Assembly: GCA_017993775.1 (NCBI GenBank)
Contig: JAGOMA010000003.1
Span: 124,001 to 188,000 of the forward strand
DNA from: Chloroflexota bacterium
GTDB taxonomy: Bacteria > Chloroflexota > Anaerolineae > Promineifilales > Promineifilaceae
Direction: 5' to 3'
DNA length: 64,000 nt
This document shows positions 1 to 9,617 of this stretch, one piece after another (positions within the stretch are counted from its first letter, which is position 1; each line of letters begins with the position of its first letter). Below the pieces are notes generated by a model. The model saw only the letters and a list, made by a program, of their open reading frames with translations, was not told the DNA's origin and did no database searches. The position numbers and the translations under genes are program-made.

Positions 1-2304
1 CAGCAAATCGTCCGCCACATCGTGTTCGACTATGACGAACGCACGGCCGTTTCCTACAACCGCAAAGCCAAAGAAATCATCCTGGCCTGGATCATGGACC
101 AGAAATACAGCAAGGATGAGATTTTGGAGATGTACCTCAACGAAATCTACTACGGCAACCTGGCCTACGGCGCCGAAGCCGCCGCCCAAACCTACTTCGG
201 CAAATCGGCCACCGCCCTGACGCTGGGCGAAGCCAGCCTGCTGGCCGGACTGCCGCAAAGCCCGGTCGAACTCGACCCCTTTACCAACCTGGATGGGGCC
301 AAAGAACGCCAATGGCTCATCCTCAATCTGATGGTCGGCGATGGCGTAATCGACCAATCCCAGGCCGAAGCCGCGTACCAGGAGTCGCTCACCTTCGCGC
401 CGCAGGAGGTCAGTCTGGCCGCGCCGCACTTCGCCGTCTACGTGCGCCAACTGCTCGAAGAACAGTTCGGCGCGGATGCCGTGGCCAACGGCGGCCTGCA
501 AGTGACCACCACCCTCGATTTGCGCTACCAGCGGCTGGCCGAACAATTGGCCCGCCAGCATGTGGACGCCGTTGGCCCGGAGCACAATCTCACCAACGCC
601 GCCCTGGTGGCCATGAAACCGGCCACCGGCGAGATTCTGGCGATGTTGGGCAGCGTGGATTACCACGACGAGGCGATTGACGGCCGTGTCAATGTCACCC
701 TTTCGCCGCAGCAGCCCGGCAGCTCCATCAAACCGCTCACCTACGCCGCCGCCCTTTCGCCGGTGGAAGGCGGCCCGCCCGCCTGGACGGCCGCCGATAT
801 TTTGTGGGACGTGCCGGTCGATTATCCACAGTTCGACGGCAGCACCTACTCGCCGGTCAATTATGACGGCGCGTTTCACGGCCCCGTGCGTTTGCGCGCC
901 GCCCTGGCCAACAGCTACAACGTCCCGGCCGTGCTGGCTTTGCAAGACATCGGCGTGCCCCGCTTCATCGAGTTCGCCCGGCAGATGGGCATCTCTAGCT
1001 GGAGCGGCGACAGCAGCAGCTACGGCCTCTCGCTGACGCTGGGCGGCGGCGAAGTGACGCCGCTGGAACTGACCGGCGCGTATGCCGTCTTGGCCAACGG
1101 CGGCAATAAAGTGCCGCCCGCCGCCATCCTGCGCGTGGCCAAAAGCAACGGCGAGGTGCTGTACGAGTATCAACCGCCCGCCGCCGAAGCTGTGCTCGAC
1201 CCCCGCGTCGCCTTCCTCATCAGCGACATTTTGGACGACGACGCGGCGCGTGTGCCGGCGATGGGCAGCCAGAATCCGCTGGCCCTGCCCTTCCCCGCCG
1301 CCGCCAAAACCGGCACCACCAACGATTACCGCGACAACTGGACGATGGGTTACACGCCCGGCCTGGTGGTTGGCGTGTGGACCGGCAACACCGACAACAG
1401 CGAAATGATCAACATCAGTGGCCTGACCGGCGCGGCCCCGCTGTGGAGCGACTATTTGCAAGCGGTGTACAGCGATTATGGCCTGCTGGAAAGTTTGCAG
1501 GTGAACGGCGCGCCGCCGGCGACGGAATTTACGCCGCCGACGGGATTGGAGAAACGGCCGTTATGCGCCATCGCCTCGGTTGCCCCGGGCATGGTCGACT
1601 GCCAACGCAGCGGCGAGGAATGGTTCCTGGCCGACGCAAATCCGCAGCCGGAGCCGCCGGTTGACCCGAATGTGGTGCGCTGGGAGAAGCTGGAAACGGC
1701 CGTGCTGCGCGCCCCGGCCGTCCCGCTGCCGCCGCTGCCGCCGGAAGCCCTGCAAGTCAGCGACAGCGCCGACGCGGACAAACTGCCGCCGCCGCAAATT
1801 TTCTGCCAGATCGGCGAAGGGACCGAGACCACGCAGCTGCCGCCCAACGCCCTGCCACAGGTGTTCCTCACGCCGCCGCGTAATCCGGAAAGCCTGAAGG
1901 CGGCCCACGAGTGGGCGCAGGCGAACAATGTGGCGATTTTGCCAACGGCCGTGTGCACCACCGACCTCTTGGCTATGGCCCGCGACCCGAACATAACGGC
2001 CGTCTGGCGCATCACCAGCCCGGCCAATGGCGACGTGGTGGACGGTATTCTGCCCATCCTGGGCACGGCCGATTTTGATCCGGCGCAGGTGCAGTTTTAC
2101 AAGATTGAACTGGGCGTGCCGGATGGCGAAAACGTCAACTGGCTGACGCTGGGCGAAACCCATGCCACGCCGGTGGTAAACGGCGTGCTGGAAACGTTGT
2201 ATGCCGAAGGGTTGGCTCCCGGCAGCTACTGGCTGCGGCTGATCGTGGTGAAAGACAGCAACTACGTCGGCGAGCCGCACACGATTCAGGTGGTAGTCCA
2301 GTAA
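1..2304 (+). CDS. Class A penicillin-binding protein (bifunctional transglycosylase/transpeptidase), 5' end outside window
   Basis: Builds cell-wall peptidoglycan outside the membrane by polymerising glycan strands and cross-linking peptides. The frame is open to the left edge, so the membrane anchor and the start of the GT51 domain are missing; the GTG at 22 is internal. Numbered from that codon, the end of the glycosyltransferase domain (KYSKDEILEMYLN, then YFGKSA) is followed by a transpeptidase domain with SSIK at 234-237, SYN at 298-300 and KTGT at 429-432, so all three catalytic boxes are intact. After about residue 500 comes a Pro-rich stretch and a C-terminal beta-sandwich-like domain of about 95 residues of unknown role. 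The set of motifs is unambiguous; PBP1A and PBP1C subtypes cannot be told apart without the N-terminus. Confidence 0.95.
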   Translation, partial: QQIVRHIVFDYDERTAVSYNRKAKEIILAWIMDQKYSKDEILEMYLNEIYYGNLAYGAEAAAQTYFGKSATALTLGEASLLAGLPQSPVELDPFTNLDGAKERQWLILNLMVGDGVIDQSQAEAAYQESLTFAPQEVSLAAPHFAVYVRQLLEEQFGADAVANGGLQVTTTLDLRYQRLAEQLARQHVDAVGPEHNLTNAALVAMKPATGEILAMLGSVDYHDEAIDGRVNVTLSPQQPGSSIKPLTYAAALSPVEGGPPAWTAADILWDVPVDYPQFDGSTYSPVNYDGAFHGPVRLRAALANSYNVPAVLALQDIGVPRFIEFARQMGISSWSGDSSSYGLSLTLGGGEVTPLELTGAYAVLANGGNKVPPAAILRVAKSNGEVLYEYQPPAAEAVLDPRVAFLISDILDDDAARVPAMGSQNPLALPFPAAAKTGTTNDYRDNWTMGYTPGLVVGVWTGNTDNSEMINISGLTGAAPLWSDYLQAVYSDYGLLESLQVNGAPPATEFTPPTGLEKRPLCAIASVAPGMVDCQRSGEEWFLADANPQPEPPVDPNVVRWEKLETAVLRAPAVPLPPLPPEALQVSDSADADKLPPPQIFCQIGEGTETTQLPPNALPQVFLTPPRNPESLKAAHEWAQANNVAILPTAVCTTDLLAMARDPNITAVWRITSPANGDVVDGILPILGTADFDPAQVQFYKIELGVPDGENVNWLTLGETHATPVVNGVLETLYAEGLAPGSYWLRLIVVKDSNYVGEPHTIQVVVQ

Positions 2305-2307
2305 CTA

Positions 2308-2404
2308 CCACGTCATGCTGAGCGCAGTCTGCGGAGCGAAGCATCCCGGCGCGCCGGTCATTTTGGGCGAAGGGGATGCTTCGGAGGACCTCAGCATGAC
2401 GTGG
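2308..2404. repeat. Intergenic inverted repeat, TCATGCTGAG family
   Basis: A perfect 15-bp inverted repeat, CCACGTCATGCTGAG at 2308-2322 and its complement at 2390-2404, encloses an imperfect internal stem (GCGAAGCATCCC against GGGGATGCTTCGG). The same core is duplicated in the MITE-like element at 57931-58212. It lies directly after the penicillin-binding protein gene and would fold into a long hairpin. Confidence 0.85.
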
Positions 2405-2416
2405 CTTAAATTCAAG

Positions 2417-2452
2417 AAAAAGAGCCAGGGCTCAAATGCCCTGGCTCTTTTT
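2417..2452 (+). terminator. Rho-independent terminator after the penicillin-binding protein gene
   Basis: A 15-bp stem AAAAAGAGCCAGGGC (2417-2431), a 6-nt loop, and the complementary arm ending in a T run. The stem is perfect and A/T-flanked, so it could work on both strands. Confidence 0.9.
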
Positions 2453-2570
2453 ATGTCTTACCCGCTTTGGCGATGGACAGACATCTGGTTAGCAAATATC
2501 GGGTGGCATAAACGTAAAACGTGCCTTCTAGAACATATACCTCCCACCTTTTGTAATCATTTCATAATAT

Positions 2571-2667
2571 TCTCTTTAGAAACCTGTCATAACATTGGCC
2601 TAATCTGGCGGTAGTGACAAAATAAACGCGCCGGCAAAAATGCAGGCGCAAAATTTTCTAAAGAGAG
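2571..2667 (+). promoter_or_regulatory. Possible RBS-sequestering leader of msrP
   Basis: TCTCTTTAGAAA (2571-2582) is perfectly complementary to TTTCTAAAGAGA (2655-2666), which contains the msrP ribosome-binding site 8 nt before the ATG. Between them lies a small GCGCC/GGCGC hairpin (2628-2649). Pairing would hide the ribosome-binding site. No promoter could be placed with confidence, so whether the left arm is transcribed is unknown. Confidence 0.4.
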
Positions 2668-2674
2668 TGTTTCG

Positions 2675-3655
2675 ATGTTAATCAAAAAACGCACCGGTTA
2701 TGAAATTCCGTCCTCCGAAATTACCCCAGAACATGTTTACCTGAACCGCCGCTCCTTCATGAAAGGCGCAACTCTGGCGGCCGCCGGCGCGCTGTTGGCC
2801 GCCTGCGGCCCAGACATGAGCGGCGCCCCGAAAGGCAGCGCCCCGGTCGATGGCGTCGCGCCCACCCCCGGCGCAACCGGCGCGACGGCCGATGAGTTAG
2901 GCGATCCCCTCAACACCTACGACGACATCATCACCTACAACAATTACTACGAATTTTCCACCGACAAAGATGGCCCGGCCAAACTGGCCACCAACTTCCC
3001 GACCTCGCCCTGGCAGGTGGAGGTTGGCGGGCTGGTCGCCAAGCCCGGAACCTACGACATCAACGATTTGCGCACCAAATTCGACCAGGAAGAGCGCATT
3101 TACCGCCTGCGCTGCGTCGAAGCATGGTCGATGGTCATTCCCTGGAACGGTTTCCCGCTGTCCAAACTGCTGGACGAAGTGCAGCCGACGGCCGACGCCA
3201 AATACCTGCGCTTTGAAACCATCCTCGATCCGGAAAACATGCCCGGCCAAAAAAGCCCCTGGTTCAGCTGGCCCTATGTCGAAGGGCTGCGCCTGGACGA
3301 AGCTATGAATGAATTGACCTTACTGGCCACCGGCCTGTATGGCAAAGATCTGCTGCCGCAAAACGGCGCGCCCATCCGCCTGGTTACGCCCTGGAAATAT
3401 GGCTTCAAGAGCATCAAGTCCATTGTCAAAATCGATCTGGTAGCCGATATGCCTACCTCTTTGTGGATGGATTCGGCGCCGCGTGAGTATGGCTTTTATG
3501 CCAATGTGAACCCCGATGTACCCCATCCCCGCTGGTCGCAGGCCAGCGAACGGCGCATTGGCGAACTCGGCCGCCGCCCAACGCTAAAATTCAACGGCTA
3601 CGAAGAGCAGGTCGCTTACCTTTACGAAGGCATGGACCTGAGAGCGAATTTTTAA
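2675..3655 (+). CDS. msrP: Periplasmic methionine sulfoxide reductase, molybdopterin catalytic subunit MsrP
   Basis: MsrP (YedY) is a molybdopterin enzyme that repairs oxidised methionines in envelope proteins, taking electrons from the membrane partner MsrQ. A twin-arginine motif (RRSFMK, residues 25-30) precedes a hydrophobic stretch ending in LAAC at 41-44, so the protein may be Tat-exported and lipid-anchored at Cys44. The sulfite-oxidase-fold core contains the expected molybdenum ligand Cys147 in [14 protein letters not shown]. Length (326 aa) is normal. The ATG follows AAAGAGAG at good spacing. msrQ starts 17 bp downstream, the usual pairing. Confidence 0.95.
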   Translation: MLIKKRTGYEIPSSEITPEHVYLNRRSFMKGATLAAAGALLAACGPDMSGAPKGSAPVDGVAPTPGATGATADELGDPLNTYDDIITYNNYYEFSTDKDGPAKLATNFPTSPWQVEVGGLVAKPGTYDINDLRTKFDQEERIYRLRCVEAWSMVIPWNGFPLSKLLDEVQPTADAKYLRFETILDPENMPGQKSPWFSWPYVEGLRLDEAMNELTLLATGLYGKDLLPQNGAPIRLVTPWKYGFKSIKSIVKIDLVADMPTSLWMDSAPREYGFYANVNPDVPHPRWSQASERRIGELGRRPTLKFNGYEEQVAYLYEGMDLRANF

Positions 3656-3671
3656 GGGGCGTGGCACGATC

Positions 3672-4325
3672 ATGAAACGAGATCGCAAACTTCAAACCCA
3701 ACTGCTGCGATTGGCCGCGCACGTCGGCGCGCTGATTCCGTTGGCGCTGCTGCTGGTTGATTGGCAAACAGACGGCTTTGGCCCTGATCCGGTGCGGGAA
3801 ATTACGCTGCGTACCGGCAAAGCGGCCATCATTTTGCTGGTGGCTTCGCTGGCGGTGACGCCGCTGAAACTGATTTTTGGCTGGAACCAACTGCATCCGC
3901 TGCGGCGTAATTTGGGGTTGTATGCGTTTGGTTACGTGTCGCTTCATTTGCTCACCTTTGTCTGGCTGGATTATGGCTTGAGTTGGGCGTTGATTCAGGA
4001 AGCGATTTTTGAAAAATGGTATGCTCTGGTGGGGTTTGGCGCGTTCTTGATTTTGCTACCGCTGGCGCTGACCTCGTCGCAGTGGTCGATGAAGAAGCTG
4101 GGCAAACGGTGGACCAAACTGCATAAGTGGGTCTATCTGGCGGGGGTTTTGGCGGTGCTGCATTATATTTTGTTGGTCAAAAATACGTATACGCAGCCGT
4201 TTATTTTTGCTTCGATTCTGGCGATTTTGCTGCTGGTGCGCCTGACGCCCATCAAACAGCAGGTGATTCGCTGGCGGCGTTCTATTAAGAAGAAAAAGCC
4301 AGTATCTATTTCGGCGAATCCTTAA
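3672..4325 (+). CDS. msrQ: Heme-binding membrane subunit MsrQ
   Basis: Inner-membrane b-type heme protein of the ferric-reductase/YedZ family that passes electrons from the quinone pool or flavin to MsrP. The 217 aa show about six membrane segments with conserved histidines (GYVSLHLL, KLHKWVYLAG, VLHYILL) and a basic C-terminus. It follows msrP by 17 bp in the same operon. Confidence 0.92.
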   Translation: MKRDRKLQTQLLRLAAHVGALIPLALLLVDWQTDGFGPDPVREITLRTGKAAIILLVASLAVTPLKLIFGWNQLHPLRRNLGLYAFGYVSLHLLTFVWLDYGLSWALIQEAIFEKWYALVGFGAFLILLPLALTSSQWSMKKLGKRWTKLHKWVYLAGVLAVLHYILLVKNTYTQPFIFASILAILLLVRLTPIKQQVIRWRRSIKKKKPVSISANP

Positions 4326-4356
4326 AACAAGGTATCTGTTCAGGTTCCTCTGGCAA

Positions 4357-4414
4357 GACCCCAAGGGTTTGGTATCCAAATAATCCTGATGCTCATGAGC
4401 AAACCCTTGGGGTC
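4357..4414. terminator. Inverted repeat of the GACCCTAAGGGTTT family, likely bidirectional terminator
   Basis: GACCCCAAGGGTTT (4357-4370) and AAACCCTTGGGGTC (4401-4414) form a 14-bp perfect stem with a 30-nt loop between the convergent msrQ and PhoX-like genes. Related copies lie at 27886-27929, about 40013-40063 and about 42333-42393. Confidence 0.75.
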
Positions 4415-4422
4415 TGTATAGG

Positions 4423-6096
4423 TTACGGCCGTTGCGCCAGAGGCAGGTATTGGGCGTAGGGCAGACCAGAATGGGGAGAGGCCGCCAATAAAATCTGGCC
4501 GCCTTCTACGGTGATGGGGTCGGGCAAAGAATGGGCCTGCACGTCCAACAGATAGAGGCTTTGACCGGTTCTGGCGTCTACCCCCGCTTCGATGATGCCA
4601 GAGCTTTCCCAACGGCCGTAATCCGCCGCCGCGCCAGGATCAATCACGCCCTGGTTGAGTTCAAACAGGAATCGGGTTGTCTGGGCGACGGGATCGTAGG
4701 TCAGCACACGGCCGTAGCGCATCTGATTGGTCAGCACGGCCGTTGCTTCAATTGTCGCTCTATCTTCCTGAATGAGAACCTGTCCGTGGCTGTCTAGGGT
4801 GATGTTGTCGTAACTGACGCCGGTGTCCGGGCCGCCCTCGAGCAAAAATGTGAGCGGCATGGGGGCGGTTGGATCGGCCGGGTTCAGGGTGAAGCGGTAC
4901 AGTTTGCCGTAGGCATTGTCGGGCATCACGCTGCCCGGCGGGATGTCGCTGCGGCCAGTGGTGACAAAATAGAACGTGCCCGGATGATTGGGGTCTTCGT
5001 GCATATCTTCGGGGCGGCGAAAATTGGTGGAACGTTGGTCGGCATTGACCCAATCGCTTAAGGCTGCGGCTGTGCCCAGAGCGATATCCTGGGGAACGGC
5101 CGTCCACGTGCCGGTTAAGGTATCGGTTGTTTTCATCGTCTCGTAGGCAAACGGGTTGCCCAGTTGGTCCGAGACGCGCAAAACGTACAGACGGCCGTCG
5201 CTAAATCCATTGGGGTCGGCTGGCGTTTGCGCGCCGGCGTACAGATAAATTTCGCCGTCCGGGTTGTCCTCTGTGGCCAGAAGGATGGTTTGCCCGGCGT
5301 TGGCGGCGCGGTATTGGCTGGCGGGCACGATTTGCTCTTTGGCATAACGCCCCAGACCGGGCAGGGGCACGGCCGTGCCGTTGGCCCAGACCGCCCAGCC
5401 GCGTGCGTCGCCGGAGCCATCTTCTTGTGGCGCGAACCAGACCGGCATGGCGTCGCCGGAGCCGTCTACGAAGCCGGTTTGCGCCAGGGAACCGGAGCAA
5501 AAGACGCTGAAGTTACGGCCGTTATTGAGCACCCCATCGGCATCGTCTTCGTAATCCCCGGTCAGGCGGTTAAGCGTGTACGTTACGCCGTTGTCGACGG
5601 CCGTTTCAATGAGATTCTTGCCGCCGACCAAGCGCCACTGCTCGTCGAAAACAAACAGAGAGACCCGCGCGCCCTTGATCTGGCCGGGTTCCGTCTGTGA
5701 AAAACCGGTTACGAGGCTGCTGCCTAATTCGTGATTGACAAAAAGGTAATAGAAATCGCCCAACGGGTACAGACCCAACCCGTCGGGACGGCCGATCATG
5801 GTGAAGGTTTGTGTCAGGCTGGCGGTAAAGGTGGGGAAGCTGCCAATCAGCAGAGGCACTTCGTCGCCGTTGGTGAGTAAAGGCAGCAGTTTGTAGCTGC
5901 CGGAGAGGTCGATCAGGTATGGGGTGTCGGGAGAACGGCCGTCTGGCCCAGCAACGGGACCCACCTGCTGAACAATCGCCCGCAAAGGATTGGCTATTGT
6001 GGGCGAAATTGCCCACACGATGCCGATCACCAACCACAAGGAAATGCCCGCGACGAGGATGTTCCGGAAGAAGATGGTGGTTTTGGGCTTTGTCAT
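4423..6096 (-). CDS. PhoX-like secreted protein (DUF839 family)
   Basis: 557 aa with one N-terminal hydrophobic segment (about residues 10-30) serving as signal or anchor. The body matches PhoX/DUF839 beta-propeller proteins: an N-terminal LLTNGDEVPLLIGSF and FVNHELG region, FRRPEDMHEDPNHPGTFYFV in the middle and VLIQEDRA later. Known PhoX enzymes are Ca/Fe-dependent alkaline phosphatases that release phosphate outside the membrane. Many DUF839 members are uncharacterised, so the substrate is open. The DUF1294 gene lies 53 bp upstream on the same strand; msrQ converges on it. Confidence 0.7.
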   Translation of the reverse strand: MTKPKTTIFFRNILVAGISLWLVIGIVWAISPTIANPLRAIVQQVGPVAGPDGRSPDTPYLIDLSGSYKLLPLLTNGDEVPLLIGSFPTFTASLTQTFTMIGRPDGLGLYPLGDFYYLFVNHELGSSLVTGFSQTEPGQIKGARVSLFVFDEQWRLVGGKNLIETAVDNGVTYTLNRLTGDYEDDADGVLNNGRNFSVFCSGSLAQTGFVDGSGDAMPVWFAPQEDGSGDARGWAVWANGTAVPLPGLGRYAKEQIVPASQYRAANAGQTILLATEDNPDGEIYLYAGAQTPADPNGFSDGRLYVLRVSDQLGNPFAYETMKTTDTLTGTWTAVPQDIALGTAAALSDWVNADQRSTNFRRPEDMHEDPNHPGTFYFVTTGRSDIPPGSVMPDNAYGKLYRFTLNPADPTAPMPLTFLLEGGPDTGVSYDNITLDSHGQVLIQEDRATIEATAVLTNQMRYGRVLTYDPVAQTTRFLFELNQGVIDPGAAADYGRWESSGIIEAGVDARTGQSLYLLDVQAHSLPDPITVEGGQILLAASPHSGLPYAQYLPLAQRP

Positions 6097-6149
6097 GGGT
6101 ATGGGGCGAGGGGGGGAAACGGCCGTTTAGACACCCGACAGCCATCGCG

Positions 6150-6542
6150 TCACTGGCTAAAATAAAGCAGATAAACAATCCCGGCGTGCAAAGCCACCGC
6201 CAACAGCAGCATCACGTTAAAGACCACGCGCTTTTCTTTGCTGATCTTGTGCCGAAAAACGGCCCGTCCAACCGCCTGCCCCACAAATCCACCCAGCAAG
6301 GTAAACAGGTGCAGCACAATTTCCGGTACGCGTTTTTGGTTGGCCACAGCCAGGCTTTTATCCAGACCAAACAAAATAAAAGTTGTCACGCTCAGCGACA
6401 AAATCCAGGTGAGATAAAAAGACCAGGTGGTGGTGAACGTTAAAACAACCAGGAGAACGGCCGTAATCACCAGCCCCAACACGGTCGCATTCATCTGATA
6501 CCGAAACCGCCGGTACATTCCCGCTTTACCATTCTTCGACAT
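6150..6542 (-). CDS. DUF1294 small membrane protein
   Basis: 130 aa with about four membrane segments. The family hallmark is visible: RVPEIVLHLFTLLGG, then a conserved FRHKISKEK near the C-terminus. Function of the family is unknown; members are often seen alone or fused to cold-shock domains. It precedes the PhoX-like gene on the same strand by 53 bp and could share its transcript. Confidence 0.85.
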   Translation of the reverse strand: MSKNGKAGMYRRFRYQMNATVLGLVITAVLLVVLTFTTTWSFYLTWILSLSVTTFILFGLDKSLAVANQKRVPEIVLHLFTLLGGFVGQAVGRAVFRHKISKEKRVVFNVMLLLAVALHAGIVYLLYFSQ

Positions 6543-6698
6543 AATGTTTTCCTCATACTCCGCGAATATTTAGCCACCAGTTTACCCCAACGCCGACAAC
6601 TCGTCAGCGATTTGTCCAATGGCCGCCCCACATACTCTTGCCTCCAACTAAAACCTCTTTATACTAGCGCCATTCACTTGGTCAGGTCGAGGTTCACT

Positions 6699-7364
6699 AT
6701 GGCAAAAAAGCACCAACAAGAATTCGCCGTTATCGGACTGGGCCGATTTGGCAGCCGCTTGGCTCGCGCGTTAGAAGAAAATGGTCAAACCGTCATGGCA
6801 ATTGACGTCGATCCCCAACTTGTGCAAAGTATTGCCGACGAAGTAACCCATGCCGCTGCCCTGGACGCCACCAACGAAGATGCCTTGCGCGCCATCGACA
6901 TTACCGCCTTCGATACCGTCATCGTGGCCATTGGCGCAGACTTTGAAGCCAACCTGATAACCACCGCCACGCTCAAAGACCTGGGCGTGCGCCGCATCAT
7001 TTGCAAAACCCAAAGCAACCGGCAAAAAGGAATTTTGCTGCGCATCGGCGCAGACAAGGTGGTACAGCCAGAACAAAACAGCGCTCTCCGCCTGGCTGAA
7101 GAACTGAGTTTGCCAACCCTGCTGGAAAAATTTAACCTCACCCAAAGCTACAGCATTGCTGAAATTGTGCTGCCAGCCTCGCTCAACTGGCAAAGCCTGG
7201 CCCAAACCGACCTGCGTAACAAATACCAACTTACCGTCCTCCTCATCAAACGAGGAGACGAAGTGCTAATTTCTCCTACCTCTGATACCGTCTTGCAAGA
7301 AGGCGACCTTCTGATCGTTTTTGGCGACAACCAATCTATTACCCAATTTAGCAAACTGCCATGA
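6699..7364 (+). CDS. trkA: Potassium uptake regulatory subunit, TrkA/KtrA family
   Basis: Cytoplasmic gating protein that binds nucleotides and controls the membrane subunit encoded next door. The Rossmann RCK-N domain opens with AVIGLGRFGSRLA and has an acidic residue at the end of the second strand (AIDVDP); a C-terminal RCK-C domain follows (about residues 135-220). The open frame extends to 6612, but the ATG at 6699 gives MAKKHQQEFAVIGLG, a normal start and a normal length of 221 aa. Its stop overlaps the ATG of trkH (ATGA), a sign of coupled translation. Confidence 0.93.
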   Translation: MAKKHQQEFAVIGLGRFGSRLARALEENGQTVMAIDVDPQLVQSIADEVTHAAALDATNEDALRAIDITAFDTVIVAIGADFEANLITTATLKDLGVRRIICKTQSNRQKGILLRIGADKVVQPEQNSALRLAEELSLPTLLEKFNLTQSYSIAEIVLPASLNWQSLAQTDLRNKYQLTVLLIKRGDEVLISPTSDTVLQEGDLLIVFGDNQSITQFSKLP

Positions 7365-8758
7365 GCCAAACCATTGCGAAAACCCGCGTTGTTCGCCTGC
7401 GCCAGACCATCCAACTCGTCCGCCGCCGCCGACGTGTGCCGGTCGCCATGCGGTTGGTGTTGGGTTTGGCGTTTTTAATTGGCGTTGGGACTGGCATGCT
7501 TTTGCTTCCAGGCATGACACGCCAACCCATTTCGTTCATGGATGCCTGGTTCACAGCCACATCAGCTGCCGCGATTACCGGGCTTTCGGTGCTTACCACC
7601 AGTACCGATTTTACGCGGCTGGGACAAATCGTTCTGTTGTGTTTGATTCAATTAGGCGGCGTCGGCTATATGGTTTTGGTTGCGCTTACTCTACAAATCC
7701 TGGGAAGGCGCGTTTCTTTGCTCGATCGGTTAGCCGTTTCCAGTTCGTTAGGCATGGATAAATCCGCAGCCATTTTTACCTTGCTGCAGCGTGTTGTGGT
7801 TGGCATGTTCATCATCGAAGGCCTTGGCGCCTTGTTGCTGTACATCCATTGGCGCAGTAGTGGCATTGTTTCGGCCGACCGGGCGGCCTTTTACGCCATT
7901 TTTCATGCGGTGTCGGCTTTTTGTAATGCCGGATTCGATCTGTTTGCCGGCCTGCCGCAATACCCAGATGGCATCCCGGGCGACAGTGTGACGCTGCTCA
8001 TTTTAGGCATTCTGGTCATCTTGGGCGGTTTAGGAATTCCCGTTTTTCTAGATTTTTCACAGTGGCGCACGCGCCGACGTTTGTCGCTGCATACGCAAAT
8101 CACCCTGATTGTGGTTGTGTTTTTAACGATTTTGGGCTGGATTGGCCTTTTTGTGGCGGAATCCAAAACAGGCGGCGTTTTGAGTGATGCGGTTTTTCGT
8201 GAACGATTGGTGCATACCTGGTTTCAGTCCGTTTCTTCACGCACGGCCGGTTTTCCCGGCCTGCGCGATTTTGACCGGCTTACGTCGGAGAGCCGGCTGC
8301 TGGTGATGGTGTTGATGTTTATCGGTTGTGCGCCGGCCTCAATGGGCGGCGGCATCACAACAGGAACATTTGCCGTTCTGGCGCTGGCTCTATCGAGTTC
8401 TGCCAAAGGGTATACCACCGTTCAGTTTAGACGGCGCACCATTGCCGATGAGACAGTAAGGCGGGCAGCGGCCGTTTTAGCCATCAGTCTGGCCATGGTT
8501 TTTGTGGCTAGCTGGCTTGTGTTGTTAACCAACAGCTTTTCTTTCAGTTCCGTTTTGTTCGAGGTTGTGTCGGCGTTGGCCACTTGCGGCCTTTCTTTGG
8601 GCATAACCAGCAGCCTGAATTCGTTTGGCCAGGCGGTTATTATTTTGATGATGTTTTGGGGGCGGTTGGGCGCGTTAACCATTGCGGTCGCGTTTTTCCG
8701 GCAGCAGCCGTCTACGCAATTGGTGCAGTACCCGGAAGCGACTGTTTTGATTGGGTAA
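7361..8758 (+). CDS. trkH: Potassium transporter membrane subunit, TrkH/KtrB family
   Basis: 465-aa integral membrane K+ (or Na+-coupled K+) transporter built of four M1-P-M2 repeats. The four pore-loop signatures can be read in order: AITGLSV, FCNAGFDLF, SRTAGFPG and ATCGLSLG, each with the filter glycine. The ATG overlaps the trkA stop by 4 bp. Length is closer to KtrB than to the longer TrkH. No other subunit is nearby, so this pair is probably the complete system. Confidence 0.93.
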   Translation: MSQTIAKTRVVRLRQTIQLVRRRRRVPVAMRLVLGLAFLIGVGTGMLLLPGMTRQPISFMDAWFTATSAAAITGLSVLTTSTDFTRLGQIVLLCLIQLGGVGYMVLVALTLQILGRRVSLLDRLAVSSSLGMDKSAAIFTLLQRVVVGMFIIEGLGALLLYIHWRSSGIVSADRAAFYAIFHAVSAFCNAGFDLFAGLPQYPDGIPGDSVTLLILGILVILGGLGIPVFLDFSQWRTRRRLSLHTQITLIVVVFLTILGWIGLFVAESKTGGVLSDAVFRERLVHTWFQSVSSRTAGFPGLRDFDRLTSESRLLVMVLMFIGCAPASMGGGITTGTFAVLALALSSSAKGYTTVQFRRRTIADETVRRAAAVLAISLAMVFVASWLVLLTNSFSFSSVLFEVVSALATCGLSLGITSSLNSFGQAVIILMMFWGRLGALTIAVAFFRQQPSTQLVQYPEATVLIG

Positions 8759-8854
8759 GGTGTGATGGTTGGCGGATGGTATGCCTGACAGCCAGTCGCC
8801 GCCCCCGCTTGTGGAAATTGACAAGCCATTTTCTGGCGTTGGTGTCTGGGGGGC

Positions 8855-9496
8855 TTATGGCAGCGATTCGCAGACACGGCCGTCGCCGCCGCCATCCAGT
8901 TTGTGAATATCTTCGCCGGTTTGCTCTAAACAAAAGTCGAAACAAACCTGGGCGTCGCTTTGGCTGGTGAAATCGGCGCAGTTGTAGCGGTTTTTGCCGC
9001 AGTCACAGGGGCCGGTGAGTTCGTTGCGCGCCCAGAGGCCCCTGTTGGCCGTACGCGCCTCTTCTTGAAGCTGGCCGAAATACGCCTGTTGGGCCACGTC
9101 GGGCGGGAAGGTGACCAGTCGGGCCATACCCTGGCGCAGCAGTTCGGCGTTGACGAACGTGCCATCGGGCAGATAGACATAACGCAGGAGACGGCCGTAA
9201 CGATCCGTCTCTGACACATCCTTCACCAAAATCACGGTCTGGTCGCCCACCAACTGCCGGTTGGCTTCCGTAGCTTCCTTATAATAAGGCTCGTCGCGCT
9301 CCGGCGTGTCCACGCCAATGTAGCGCAGGCGGTATTCTTGCTCGTTCAGGTCCACGTCGATGGTGTCGCCGTCGATAATGTTCAGGACAACGGCCGTGTC
9401 CCCCTCCGGCGCAGTTCCCCTTTCCACCACCGGTTCTGCCGCCAACCCGGCGCAGCCCAACAAACCCAGCAGTAACAGCAGCCACAATTGCTTCAT
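8855..9496 (-). CDS. Secreted thermonuclease-family nuclease with excalibur-like C-terminus
   Basis: Lipoprotein of 213 aa that should cut nucleic acids outside the cell. A short hydrophobic leader ends in LLGCAG (lipobox). The SNase domain shows DGDTIDVDL, RLRYIGVDTPERDE and the catalytic-type arginine in GRLLRYVYL, then the LLRQGMARL motif. The C-terminal 50 residues are Cys-rich and end in DGGGDGRVCESLP, typical of the excalibur calcium-binding motif. The start at 9496 is preferred over an in-frame ATG at 9511 because AGGAAAG sits just before it. Confidence 0.9.
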   Translation of the reverse strand: MKQLWLLLLLGLLGCAGLAAEPVVERGTAPEGDTAVVLNIIDGDTIDVDLNEQEYRLRYIGVDTPERDEPYYKEATEANRQLVGDQTVILVKDVSETDRYGRLLRYVYLPDGTFVNAELLRQGMARLVTFPPDVAQQAYFGQLQEEARTANRGLWARNELTGPCDCGKNRYNCADFTSQSDAQVCFDFCLEQTGEDIHKLDGGGDGRVCESLP

Positions 9497-9617
9497 ATGT
9501 CTTTCCTTCATAAATGCGCGCAGAAAAACCCGTGTTCATCCGCGTTCATCGGTGCCCAAAATTTTTAACGGCCGTTAGCCTACCTGAACTCCGCCCCTTT
9601 TGGCAAACTTTATTGCC

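Noticed and set aside
2315-2614. 99-codon frame after the penicillin-binding protein gene
   Set aside because: It crosses the inverted repeat and the terminator and has no family pattern.
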